DNA of 64,000 bases from NCBI RefSeq assembly GCF_900110245.1, contig NZ_FOCZ01000011.1:124001-188000 (forward strand), in the 5' to 3' direction. How positions within the stretch are numbered: the first letter of the stretch is position 1; each line of letters starts with the position of its first letter. The notes beneath the pieces were generated by a model that was given only the letters and a program-made list of their open reading frames with translations, had not been told where the DNA came from and did no database searches. The position numbers and the translations under genes were made by a program. The stretch is from Niastella yeongjuensis (GTDB lineage: Bacteria; Bacteroidota; Bacteroidia; Chitinophagales; Chitinophagaceae). Below, one piece after another: positions 9,038 to 18,076 of the stretch.

Positions 9038-10855
9038 TTATTGCCAACCGAAAATTTGTGTCAGGTTGTGGTTCAATTGTGTTTGCAGGTATGGAACCGG
9101 CCGGTAGTAATATTGAGGCTCTATAAATTGTCTGGGTGTGGTTTCCGTTACCAGGTTGCCGCCTTGTGCCCCATTCTTTAAATACACCGTTACATCTTCT
9201 CCAAAGCTTCCGGCCTTATAATAAACCAGTGTTACACCCAATGTGTTCCTTACTTTATGTGCATCATCCGGGATGGCATCATCTTTACCGATCAGCATGA
9301 TATCAGCCACGCCATCGCCCGACATATCGAACTGGCCCAGACCGGGAAAATACATACCCTCTGGTATTTTGGACAGCAAATTACCGCCATGCCATCTCAA
9401 CAGATCATCATACCGGTAGCCTTCCAAAGCCAGCTCAACCCTGCGCTCTCTTCTGATCTCAAGAACAACACCTTTATTGCCTCCTGTTACGGCAGGGTAT
9501 TTTGTTGCCAATACAGCATCAGGGTTCCCATTGGCAACTGCTAATGATAAAGCAGGCATGCCGACTCTTGTTCTTATAAGATTAACGGTATTATCCAGAT
9601 CGGCCTGGGTAATGGTTCCCTGTTCAGCCACCGCTTCAGCATAGGTGAGTAATATTTCTGCATACCGGGTAACGGGGAAGTCGGCGCTTCCGATCACATT
9701 ATTATCGGTTGAGTTGATATATCCTTTCAGTTGATGGTAACCTGAAAAGTTTTTATTGAGCCGTTGTATATAAGGAGCTGCATCCTGCGCTCTGGTAAAA
9801 CCAGGAAATGCCAAAGTTTGCGCCAGCCGCGGGTCCCTGTTTTGAAACTCCTGCACAAAAGTGAATTGCTGGTAACCGCTCACATCGATAAAACGGGAGC
9901 CATCTTTCATTAAATAGGTTTGAACAAGATCTCTTGAAGGGGATTGTTCATAGTCGCCCCAGATACCGGTATTGTTGTTACCGCTTGGCGCTCCCTTTAC
10001 TGACAGGTCGTATGGCCTGTTCAATATAATTTCAGGATTGGCCGAGAGATCGGCGCTTTTAAATAAAGAGGCATAATCACCCTGTGGATTACCAGTGCTG
10101 TACAACCGGTATTTACCTGAAGCCATAATTCTTGCGGCTACGGTTTTTGCAGTATCCAGAAAAGCACCGGCTGTTTGCTGAAGATTCAGTTCGGGATGAT
10201 ATCTTCTAAATGTTCCCTCAAACAAGGCGGCGCCTGCATATTTTGCTGCTACAGCCCATTTACCGGGGGTACCAGCCGGCACCTGTTCTTTAACGTGGGT
10301 GCTTGCAAATAACAGATCAGCCATGAGGCTGTCTATCACCTGCGCTCTTGGCGTACGGGCCATATATAAGGCAGCAGAATCGTTCGGATTGATGGTTGTT
10401 GAATACCAGGGAACATCAGAGAAAAGTTTAACCATTTCCAGATAAAAATCTGCGCGGTAATACCTTGCCAGCCCTGCATAATGGTCTTTCACATCCTGGC
10501 TAACCTTGGCCTTGTTATAATTTTCGAGAAAATAATTAATGTTTCGGATCCTTGTAAAATCCCATAAGTCGGCAGACACCGTTTTGGAAGAGGGATTGCT
10601 TCCGATCATTATATTTTTTATATCGATACTTCCGGAAGTGGTAGCCAGGTTATCGCTGTTTTGGTCAGCCGTGTACTGCCCTGTTCCTGGCATATTGAGC
10701 AGGCCGTTTATATATTGACTTAAGTCAGCTTCAGTATTAAAGAAAAGCTCAGGTGAAATGGTCGTTTGCGGATATTTGTCCAGGAAGCTTTTTTTGCAAG
10801 CCTGGCTCAGCAGTATAGTAGAAGCAAATGAAACAGCTATAAGATATTTTTTCAT
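9038..10855 (-). CDS. RagB/SusD family outer-membrane nutrient-binding lipoprotein
   Basis: A 605-residue surface lipoprotein from the start chosen here, an ATG 39 bp inside the longest frame. That start gives a signal peptide with a lipobox (ILLSQACKK, Cys near residue 20). The mature protein shows SusD features: an N-terminal FLDKYPQTTISPELFFN segment, TPR-like helices and a C-terminal region with YAEILLTYAEAVAEQG and EIRRERRVELALEGYRYDDLLRW. SusD forms the lid of the SusC channel and binds the substrate outside the cell. It lies directly after susC and before the phosphoesterase. A longer start reaching the susC stop is possible but would spoil the leader. Confidence 0.93.
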   Translation of the reverse strand: MKKYLIAVSFASTILLSQACKKSFLDKYPQTTISPELFFNTEADLSQYINGLLNMPGTGQYTADQNSDNLATTSGSIDIKNIMIGSNPSSKTVSADLWDFTRIRNINYFLENYNKAKVSQDVKDHYAGLARYYRADFYLEMVKLFSDVPWYSTTINPNDSAALYMARTPRAQVIDSLMADLLFASTHVKEQVPAGTPGKWAVAAKYAGAALFEGTFRRYHPELNLQQTAGAFLDTAKTVAARIMASGKYRLYSTGNPQGDYASLFKSADLSANPEIILNRPYDLSVKGAPSGNNNTGIWGDYEQSPSRDLVQTYLMKDGSRFIDVSGYQQFTFVQEFQNRDPRLAQTLAFPGFTRAQDAAPYIQRLNKNFSGYHQLKGYINSTDNNVIGSADFPVTRYAEILLTYAEAVAEQGTITQADLDNTVNLIRTRVGMPALSLAVANGNPDAVLATKYPAVTGGNKGVVLEIRRERRVELALEGYRYDDLLRWHGGNLLSKIPEGMYFPGLGQFDMSGDGVADIMLIGKDDAIPDDAHKVRNTLGVTLVYYKAGSFGEDVTVYLKNGAQGGNLVTETTPRQFIEPQYYYRPVPYLQTQLNHNLTQIFGWQ

Positions 10856-10893
10856 TACTGTTTTTTTAATGTGCAATGGAAATAAACCAAACA

Positions 10894-13800
10894 TTAGAAG
10901 TCGAGGTTAATGCCGAATGAGAATTTACGCTGGTAGGGATATTCCCATGACCTGTCATCAGAAACCGCTTCGGGGTCTACATATTTTTTGATAGCGGAAA
11001 ACTCATACAGGTTCTCGCCGGTGAAAAATACCCGCAGGCGGCTAATGTTCAGCCTATTTATTATAGAACCAGGAAGTGTATAACCAATGGTAAGGTTTTT
11101 CACCCGCAGGTAGGCCGCATTCAGCAAATAATTTGTTTGCGGAATATCGAGCCCGGAACCATAGTTATGGTCTGCCAGCCATGATTGCAATACCGGGAAG
11201 CGGGCATTGAGATTGGCGTCGGCCAGACCGGCAGCGTTATATGATTTTGAATTAGTTGCTTTTTCTGCATCGGTCTCGGCATTGGCGCGGTAGAAATCAA
11301 GGTTCCAGGGATAGATGTTCGCGTAAGGTTGTTGGTAAGGTCCCCAGTACAGATAACTGTGCGGGTAGTAATCCTGCTTCAATACACCCTGCAAAAACAG
11401 TGAGAAATCTATATTGTTCCAGCTCATATCCAGGTTAAACCCTACCCGGTAACGGGGCGTGCTGTTCCCAATAACCTTCAAATCTTTAGGGTCTGTTGCT
11501 GATGTACCCGATTCTATTTTCCCGTTGCCGTCCATATCTTTATACTTAGGCCATCCGTCTACAATTTGCAAAGCGCCCCAGGGAATGATCGATGATTCAT
11601 CCAGTTTGGCCACTTCACCCGCGTTTTTAAATATGCCATCGTTCGTGAGGCCCCATATTTCGCCAATTGTTTCACCAGGATAATATTTTGCAGAGAAGGT
11701 TTTGGCAGCATTGTTATAGTTAGTGATATGGCTTTGGTTATCGGAAAGCATTCCTCTTACGCCAAAGTCAAAAGGTTTGCCGGCAACCCGGAATGTATTT
11801 CTGTAGCCCAATGAAACTTCCCATCCTTTGGTTTGCAGGTCGGCTGAATTTTGATAAGGTGCCGTTGTTCCCAGCACACCTGGCAACTCCTGACTGGGAG
11901 CCAGCATACCGGTTGTATTGCGGATATAATAATCAAAGCTACCCGTGATCTTGTTATTCAATGCGCCGAAGTCGAACCCGAAATTGCTTGTAGCTGCTTT
12001 TTCCCAGGTATAATTATTCGGGTCAACGGATAAGGAGGGCGCCTGCCCTAATACGGTTGGCAGGGAGCCATTGACCAGATAATTGGACTGTGATATTTTA
12101 AGGCTTTGTATGTACCCATAATATGATACAGACTGGTTACCCAGCCAGCCATAAGAGGTGCGCAGTTTAAATGTGGAAAGAACATTGGAGATGCGATCCC
12201 AGAATGGTTCCTTGCTCACTACCCAGGCGCCTGAAATGGAAGGGAAAAAACCCCACCTGTTATTACTGGGGAAACGCGAAGAACCATCTAAGCGGCCATT
12301 ACCCTCCAGGATATACCGGTCGTTGAAAGTATAATTAATTCTTCCAAAGAAACTTCTGATCGCATACGAGTAATACCCGTTCTGGTCAGTTGTTTTTAAA
12401 GTAACATCTCCTGTAGCAAGTCCTAAATAAGGAACGGATGAAGAGATGAGATTCGATTTACTTACTGAAACCGGGCTCCATTCGTATTCTTCCTGGTTAT
12501 AACCTGCCGTAAGCTTAATGGCATGTTTTCCGAATGTCTTATTGTAGTTAGCATACAGGTCGAATACATATTGTTTGAGGGTGGCATTGGTTTCAGTGAT
12601 GGAACTTGGCGTTCCCAACTGACGCACATCATTGGGTCCGTAACCAATATTATAGGGCAAAAATGTGGTATCATATTTCCATAATTCCCGTTTAAAACTG
12701 GCATCACCTGTTATTTGGAGGTCGCCATGTAAGAGGGTGGCAACGCCGCGGACGATATCCTGAAAACCAAACCTCGTTTGAACATCCCTTCCGCCGTCCA
12801 CCAGCTGGGCCGCCAGCGTGCCTGCCGACGTATTCGCCCATGTTCCATCAGGATTTTTTACCACATCGGTAGGATGCGTGGTATAAACATCCGTAATGTT
12901 ATACGATGGCTGGTTGCGCTCCAACTGGTAGGCGTTGAAATTGTTATCGATATTCAGCCAGGGCAAAGGATTGAAGTTGATCTTGCCTCTTAAACCATAT
13001 CTTTTCCAGTCGTCTTTACTCAGTTTGTTCAATCCGTTTTCGTCTGTAAAATCGCCGGAAAATAAATAGTTGATCGTTTTTTTGTTGGGCGTTTGTGCAG
13101 AGCCGCTTAAACTGATCGTATGGTATTGTGATGAATTCGTTTTACTGAAAAAGTAATCATTCCAGTTGTTGTTTCCCATGTAGGCCCATAAAGAAGGGTC
13201 ATCGGGATTCACCTTGGTATCGGGAGCCGAATTGGGATCGTCGGAACGCTGCTTTGCCCAGTCATACTGCCAGGAAGTATAGTTCACATAATCCCAGGGT
13301 GTATTGTTGGTAGAGGTTTCCAACACCTTCATGTATATATACGGGTCAGTAACCGGTTGGGGCAGCACGGTTCTTTTTGAGATAGCAAAGTAGTTGTTGT
13401 AACTGATCACCTGCCGACCGCCGGCGCCTTGTTTGGTGGTGATCAGTATTACACCAAAAGCTGCACGTGCACCATAAATAGCTGCAGAAGAGGCATCACG
13501 CAATACGGTTACCGATGCAATGTCTGCCGGATTGATCCGCATCAGATCGTCGGTAGCGGAAGCAATACCATCGATAACGATCAGGGGCGATCCATCATTA
13601 TCGTTAACGGAAGCAAAGCCACGTACGTTGATCTTGGGCGTTGCACCCGGTTGTCCACCTGCGTAAGTGATGTTCAGTCCGGGACTGGCTCCCTGCAACC
13701 CCTGAAACACATTCGCTACGGGGCGTTTGGCAATTTGTGCACCGGAAACCTGGTCTATGGCACCGGTAGCATCAATTTTCTTTGTTTTTCCGTAACCAAC

Positions 13801-14115
13801 TACTACCACGTCGTTCAATGAACTCACGGGCGTTAATTTGATTACTATTCCATCCTGAAAGGCAGGTAATCTGAGGGTTTGGAAACCTACATAACTCAAT
13901 TCTATTGCACCGCTTTTATAGGAAGACAAGGTAAAATTTCCAAGGCTGTCAGAGTTTACGTAATTGCCTGTTTTTATGTCTCTGACGAGCACATCGGGTA
14001 ATGGCTTCCCTGAAGCATCAGTTACGGTTCCTGATTTTCCTCCGGTTGCATCCTGGCTGAATACAACCGTGCAACCAAAGAGTAGTAAAATAAAGAGAGT
14101 CAGTTTTGATATCAT
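10894..14115 (-). CDS. SusC/RagA family TonB-linked outer-membrane protein
   Basis: A 1073-residue TonB-dependent transporter. Order of parts: signal peptide (LTLFILLLFGCTVVFSQ), carboxypeptidase-D regulatory-like domain (~25-100, VTDASGKPLPDVLV), SusC signature and plug (~105-230, NDVVVVGYGKTKK; TVLRDASSAAIYGARAAFGVILITTKQG region), and a 22-strand barrel ending in an aromatic residue (KFSFGINLDF). It imports a ligand captured by SusD using TonB energy. First gene of the operon; no separate anti-sigma or sigma gene is present, and a TetR gene diverges upstream instead. Complete, with no frameshift. Confidence 0.95.
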   Translation of the reverse strand: MISKLTLFILLLFGCTVVFSQDATGGKSGTVTDASGKPLPDVLVRDIKTGNYVNSDSLGNFTLSSYKSGAIELSYVGFQTLRLPAFQDGIVIKLTPVSSLNDVVVVGYGKTKKIDATGAIDQVSGAQIAKRPVANVFQGLQGASPGLNITYAGGQPGATPKINVRGFASVNDNDGSPLIVIDGIASATDDLMRINPADIASVTVLRDASSAAIYGARAAFGVILITTKQGAGGRQVISYNNYFAISKRTVLPQPVTDPYIYMKVLETSTNNTPWDYVNYTSWQYDWAKQRSDDPNSAPDTKVNPDDPSLWAYMGNNNWNDYFFSKTNSSQYHTISLSGSAQTPNKKTINYLFSGDFTDENGLNKLSKDDWKRYGLRGKINFNPLPWLNIDNNFNAYQLERNQPSYNITDVYTTHPTDVVKNPDGTWANTSAGTLAAQLVDGGRDVQTRFGFQDIVRGVATLLHGDLQITGDASFKRELWKYDTTFLPYNIGYGPNDVRQLGTPSSITETNATLKQYVFDLYANYNKTFGKHAIKLTAGYNQEEYEWSPVSVSKSNLISSSVPYLGLATGDVTLKTTDQNGYYSYAIRSFFGRINYTFNDRYILEGNGRLDGSSRFPSNNRWGFFPSISGAWVVSKEPFWDRISNVLSTFKLRTSYGWLGNQSVSYYGYIQSLKISQSNYLVNGSLPTVLGQAPSLSVDPNNYTWEKAATSNFGFDFGALNNKITGSFDYYIRNTTGMLAPSQELPGVLGTTAPYQNSADLQTKGWEVSLGYRNTFRVAGKPFDFGVRGMLSDNQSHITNYNNAAKTFSAKYYPGETIGEIWGLTNDGIFKNAGEVAKLDESSIIPWGALQIVDGWPKYKDMDGNGKIESGTSATDPKDLKVIGNSTPRYRVGFNLDMSWNNIDFSLFLQGVLKQDYYPHSYLYWGPYQQPYANIYPWNLDFYRANAETDAEKATNSKSYNAAGLADANLNARFPVLQSWLADHNYGSGLDIPQTNYLLNAAYLRVKNLTIGYTLPGSIINRLNISRLRVFFTGENLYEFSAIKKYVDPEAVSDDRSWEYPYQRKFSFGINLDF

Positions 14116-14242
14116 AAACTAAAGTTTAAAGGAGCTTTTTAAAGTAAAAGCGAGTAGCGTCTTCAGGGTTATTTAGCGGAAACAAAAGTCGGGGAAACGT
14201 GTTTTATTGAGTTTACCGACCGATTAAGGAATTATTAAATAA

Positions 14243-14260
14243 ATTGAATGAACATTCAAT
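14243..14260. promoter_or_regulatory. Palindromic operator candidate (TetR site)
   Basis: Perfect 8-bp inverted repeat ATTGAATG, AA, CATTCAAT lying in the 264-bp gap between divergent susC and tetR. Its size and form suit a TetR dimer. Binding is inferred from position only. Confidence 0.5.
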
Positions 14261-14379
14261 CAATTAATTAAAAGCTCATTAATGAATATGTTTGCGATCG
14301 TGAATTTATTTCGCACTTAATATTTATTTTGCAACGGAAACCGACACCTCATCATTAATACGTATTATCTTTTATAAAC

Positions 14380-15012
14380 ATGAGCACCCCTTCTTTAGGT
14401 AAAGTGGGCCGAAAGAGTTTAAAAGAGCCCAGGCAAAAAGAAATTATAAAAGCGTTTTATAAACTGGCAAAAAAAGAAGGACTGGAGAATGCTTCAATCG
14501 CCAAAACTGCAGAATCAATAAACATAAATCCAAGCCTGGTCATCCATTATTTTCGCACCAAAGAACACATGGTGTACAGTCTTGTGGAGTATATACTCGA
14601 TAAATACCTGCTCATATTTAATGTACCGGTAAATGTAACCGATACGCCTTTGCAGGTATTGCTAAAAGTGATTGACAATATATTTTCGAAGAAATGGAAC
14701 ACCCTTTTCGATGACGGGGTTTCGTATAGTTGTTACTCGCTTACCTTCCAGGATAGGATCATCAGACAGAAATATAAATTATTACTGGATACCCTGCGCG
14801 AACACCTGGCAGGGCTGATAGCACCCTGCATTGAAGATGGCAGTATCAATATAAAGGACCCGGTACCTGTAGCTGATATTACATTTGTGCTGGTAGATGG
14901 CGCTTATTATTATTTAAGCCTTACCGACAATAAAGAGGAATACAATAACAAGTTGCTGGAATATAAAAACAAAGCAATTGAACTGCTGCATATTAACCCT
15001 AAGAAGATCTAG
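14380..15012 (+). CDS. TetR/AcrR family transcriptional regulator
   Basis: A 210-residue regulator. The N-terminal HTH is visible: RQKEIIKAFYKLAKKEG, then LENASIAKTAESININPSLVIHYFRTKE, in which helix 3 is IHYF and the typical glycine is replaced. The rest is an all-helical ligand domain of unknown specificity. It is divergent from susC with a palindrome between, so it probably represses or activates the susCD-phosphoesterase operon in response to a small molecule. TetR control of a SusCD locus is less usual than ECF-sigma/anti-sigma or hybrid two-component control. Its last 14 bp overlap the end of the converging membrane-protein gene. Confidence 0.9.
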   Translation: MSTPSLGKVGRKSLKEPRQKEIIKAFYKLAKKEGLENASIAKTAESININPSLVIHYFRTKEHMVYSLVEYILDKYLLIFNVPVNVTDTPLQVLLKVIDNIFSKKWNTLFDDGVSYSCYSLTFQDRIIRQKYKLLLDTLREHLAGLIAPCIEDGSINIKDPVPVADITFVLVDGAYYYLSLTDNKEEYNNKLLEYKNKAIELLHINPKKI

Positions 15013-15253
15013 TTTTTCTGATGCCATACATGGCAATAAAAGCAATGATGCCCCAAATAATATTGATGGCCAGATTGGGATAATCATTTAAATAGCAGGC
15101 ATTGAAGATCAGGCCTATCGCCCCGATAATATTCAGGATATGATATAGTTTTTTACCTGAACTGATCTTATTCAGGCTTAAAAGTAGGTAAGCGATCACG
15201 TAAGCAATAGATCCTATCCAACCTATGATCTTTACAACAACAACGTAATTCAC
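14999..15253 (-). CDS. CBU_0592-like small membrane protein
   Basis: An 84-residue membrane protein from a GTG start (NYVVVVKIIGWIG). The longest frame begins 41 codons earlier, but that stretch has no conserved character and overlaps another small ORF. Three hydrophobic segments (IIGWIGSIAYVIAYLLLSL, ILNIIGAIGLIFNAC, IIWGIIAFIAMYGI) match the CBU_0592 family of about 80 residues. Function unknown. It converges on tetR with a 14-bp overlap of the coding ends, so the two genes share antisense 3' ends. Confidence 0.7.
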   Translation of the reverse strand: MNYVVVVKIIGWIGSIAYVIAYLLLSLNKISSGKKLYHILNIIGAIGLIFNACYLNDYPNLAINIIWGIIAFIAMYGIRKTRSS

Positions 15254-15338
15254 AATGTTTTTTCTTTGTGGACAAAGCAAGGAAAGAATATAGTAATAAA
15301 AAACACTATTTAAAAAATTAAAAGAAAGTTCATATAGC

Positions 15339-15455
15339 ATGGAGGGTACACCATATACTAACATCCAATGGATCATTCAACAGAACCTGACCAACAAAGA
15401 TGATCTATATGCGCTCATTAAGCAATCTTTTAATTTTTTGGATCATAGTTCGTAA
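15339..15455 (+). pseudogene. 38-codon fragment resembling the N-terminus of an ATP-grasp protein
   Basis: An open frame too short for usual gene callers: it encodes YTNIQWIIQQNLTNKDDLYA and then stops after LDHSS. The WIIQ.NL..KDDL pattern recalls the start of ATP-grasp/DUF4343-type proteins of Bacteroidota, though I recognise it from memory only. The rest of such a gene is missing. The frame overlaps the last 26 bp of the converging glycosyltransferase gene, so a deletion or rearrangement may have joined the two. It could alternatively be a genuine short peptide. Confidence 0.35.
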
Positions 15456-16380
15456 CATAATTGTTCACTGTTCCACTACCCGGCCCTTGCTTTTTTTGAA
15501 GCTTTAATTTTATGTATTTTTTTACCCCAGCTCTTAATTCAGATTTCAAATTGAAGCGCCTGTAAATAATTAAAGCACATTTCAACCCCAGCTTACCCCT
15601 CTTCAGGATATTCATGGTTTTATATACCCTGGAGTTCCACATTATATCTGAAATAATATTCAGCCCCACTTTTAAAAAAGGAAAAGCTCTGGTGAAGGGA
15701 GGCATATTGAAACTTTGAGTAAGATGATCCGTAGATTGCGATGCTCCTCCCGCGGAAATGTAGCAATGCGTACCTTCTACCATTTTATATTTACCCAAAA
15801 ATGCTATTCTTCCTACAACAAGCCAATCAATTGCCAATTCGTTTTGAAATAACATTTCAGAAATGTACTCCCTTTTAAACAATCCATAAAACAGTCCATT
15901 ATTTTCAATCTTCCGGAAAAAATGAGCTGTTCTATCACCAGGCAAGTCATCTGTAATATCTATCTCAGCGTCAAAACGAATAAACTTTTCCTCAGGAGAA
16001 TAAATTTTAGCACGGCCATAAGCAGCAGAATATTCTGTATTATTCAATAAAAAATTCAAACAACTCTCAATGTAGTTTTCATCTAACCAATCATCATCTG
16101 CCAGTCGCATGAAATAATCACCTTTCGCCTGTTCTATAACATAATTGAAATTAAAGATTGCACCTTTATTAACCGACTGCCGGATATAAGTAATGCGTGT
16201 GTCAGTTAAATATTTATTTATTACCCTTTCTACTTCTTCATTCGTTGAACAATTATCAGAAATTATAATTTCAAGATTCTTATACGTTTGATTCAGCAAG
16301 CAGTTTATGGTTCTTTCAAGCGTCTTTGGCCGGTTATAGGTAGGAACACAAACACTTACTAATGGTGTGTACATACGCAT
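15430..16380 (-). CDS. Glycosyltransferase family 2
   Basis: A 316-residue GT-A enzyme. The start PLVSVCVPTYNRPKTLERTI is the nucleotide-sugar strand, IIISDNCS follows, and MRLADDDWLDE (near residue 95) is the DXD-type metal site. No membrane segment is apparent, so it is probably cytoplasmic and adds a sugar to a lipid-linked glycan. It is followed upstream on the same strand by an FkbM methyltransferase, suggesting a small surface-polysaccharide cluster. The C-terminal ~15 residues (GTVNNYVTNYDPKN) are low complexity and run into a gene fragment on the other strand. Confidence 0.9.
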   Translation of the reverse strand: MRMYTPLVSVCVPTYNRPKTLERTINCLLNQTYKNLEIIISDNCSTNEEVERVINKYLTDTRITYIRQSVNKGAIFNFNYVIEQAKGDYFMRLADDDWLDENYIESCLNFLLNNTEYSAAYGRAKIYSPEEKFIRFDAEIDITDDLPGDRTAHFFRKIENNGLFYGLFKREYISEMLFQNELAIDWLVVGRIAFLGKYKMVEGTHCYISAGGASQSTDHLTQSFNMPPFTRAFPFLKVGLNIISDIMWNSRVYKTMNILKRGKLGLKCALIIYRRFNLKSELRAGVKKYIKLKLQKKQGPGSGTVNNYVTNYDPKN

Positions 16381-16505
16381 TCATTAATAGGAAATAAAAA
16401 ATTACGCATTCTTCAGATGTATATTGAAGAATTGTTGCGCATACGTTTTCGGGATGGGTTGAGACCAAACAAACTTAGTGGCGCCTAAAACAGTTATTAT
16501 GTGTG

Positions 16506-17573
16506 TTACTTTAATCCGTCAACAGGATGATGTAAAGCAGGGTCCTTATGTACAAGATACTTAGGGCTCACATTTTTAACAATGCGGAAATGTTCGTTTT
16601 GAATTAACGAGATATCCTTAATTGCTAACATATTAAATCCATGTGGTGGACCTTCCAAATAAGTGTCTTCAGGCTGTATCAACTCAATGACTTTATCTTT
16701 TAAGTCATAATTAGCCTGAAAATCGCGTAAAGAAAATAAAGTATACCCGAATGATTTAAGAAATTGAGCAATCTCTGTATTATGCAACCCATCAGACCAA
16801 TCTACATATGATCTGTGAATTTCAAATACAATGTTTGGTGCGGTACCGGCTGGTTGCCTAAGTTGTTCAACGGCACCCTTCAAAACGTTAAATTCCGAAC
16901 CTTCAATATCCAACATAATCAGATCAACGCCGGGTACCTTATTCGCTTTCACATATTCATCTACAGTTATCGTATTAGCGGCCCTTCCTTCTACATTAGC
17001 TACGGAAGCAAAAGCTAAATCATCATCATCAGATAAATTCAGGTAGGTATTACTATCGTTCCATAATCCTTTATAGATCACTTTAATATTGCTTAGTTTG
17101 TTAAGCGCCGCATTTCTGGTTAAAACCTGCAACTGTCTTTCATTCAAATCAAAAGCATGTAGCAACCCATTATTTTTCTTAATAAGATCAGCTACCAAAA
17201 CAGCCTGATCACCAAAATAAGCACCACCAATAACAACATTTTTTGCATTTTTAGATAAGTATAGCAAAAGCTTAGTTGTTTGAGGTTCCCAAACAAAATC
17301 GGGGATCCCGGGGGTGGACATTATAAATTCCCTGGCCACTTTTGAATGAATATTTGGGATAAATTCAAAGGTCAGTCCATTAGCCAGGCTCTTTTTTTCC
17401 AATGGTACATTTGCATAAACAGCATCTACTAAATACCTGGTTAAATCATCTCTTGTGCTTCCATTATAGCCCAGCTCATTTTCTACTTTTTTACACCACT
17501 CAACAAATTGAGCTCGCAGAGATTCATTTTCTCCAATAACGGCCAGTATTTTACTAAGTTTATCTACACTCAT
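16506..17573 (-). CDS. FkbM family SAM-dependent methyltransferase
   Basis: A 355-residue protein with the Rossmann methyltransferase core in the middle: NVVIGGAYFGDQAVLVADL (SAM loop region, about 110-130), LHAFDLNERQLQVL, and DLIMLDIEGSEFNVLKGA, the FkbM hallmark. Residues 1-100 are helical and not part of the catalytic domain. FkbM enzymes methylate hydroxyls, often of sugars in surface glycans. It is upstream of the GT2 gene on the same strand with 125 bp between them. Confidence 0.88.
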   Translation of the reverse strand: MSVDKLSKILAVIGENESLRAQFVEWCKKVENELGYNGSTRDDLTRYLVDAVYANVPLEKKSLANGLTFEFIPNIHSKVAREFIMSTPGIPDFVWEPQTTKLLLYLSKNAKNVVIGGAYFGDQAVLVADLIKKNNGLLHAFDLNERQLQVLTRNAALNKLSNIKVIYKGLWNDSNTYLNLSDDDDLAFASVANVEGRAANTITVDEYVKANKVPGVDLIMLDIEGSEFNVLKGAVEQLRQPAGTAPNIVFEIHRSYVDWSDGLHNTEIAQFLKSFGYTLFSLRDFQANYDLKDKVIELIQPEDTYLEGPPHGFNMLAIKDISLIQNEHFRIVKNVSPKYLVHKDPALHHPVDGLK

Positions 17574-17702
17574 TTATTATACTTTAAGGTTAGAAATTAA
17601 GGTGTGTATACTTTAGGGTAGAATAATAACAAAATCCGGGTTTTCAGCTTTTAGGGTAACCTACGGGCCTTGCGAGCAAATGCCCGGTTTATAAAAATAG
17701 TC

Positions 17703-17837
17703 ATGGAAATAATCAACAACAAAGACGAAATGTATCGCTATAAGCCAGGTTTCGGAGACGGGTTCCCCGGTATCTTTTTTTATACTAAGCCGGAGCTTGT
17801 TTTATATAAAAACAACTCAGCAAATCAACTTTACTAA
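17703..17837 (+). CDS. Possible 44-residue small protein
   Basis: A short frame beginning EIINNKDEMYRYKPGFGDG and ending YKNNSANQLY, in the 500-bp gap between FkbM and MBOAT. It is hydrophilic with no membrane segment and no recognised family. There is no convincing promoter or ribosome site (Bacteroidota rarely show one). It may be chance or the remains of a gene. Confidence 0.25.
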   Translation: MEIINNKDEMYRYKPGFGDGFPGIFFYTKPELVLYKNNSANQLY

Positions 17838-17869
17838 AATTATATAAAAAAAAGGGGGAAAAGAACAAA

Positions 17870-17920
17870 AAAAAGGACCACCGTTGCTGAGGATCCTTTT
17901 TTGCGGACTGGACGGGACAT
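17870..17920 (-). repeat. Degenerate copy of tRNA-Asp 3' end and its terminator
   Basis: The stretch ending TTTTTTGCGGACTGGACGGG is a near copy of the sequence at 21554-21602, which is the tRNA-Asp terminator plus the last ~16 tRNA bases (one mismatch in the tRNA part). The hairpin arms (GGACC..GGATCC) have diverged. The rest of the tRNA is absent. It may be an old attachment-site duplication or the stump of a lost tandem tRNA. Confidence 0.55.
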
Positions 17921-18076
17921 GTCGGATCGTTATATCTTATGGAAATTCAGCTACTTAAGTCGTGTCTGGTCAGATTCTGTTAATGACCACATTGACCGAA
18001 ATAATACATTCGCAACAAACGTTATCTATAAAAGTTTTACCTTTCACCCGTATTGTAGCGTCAACCCTAAGTCCAA

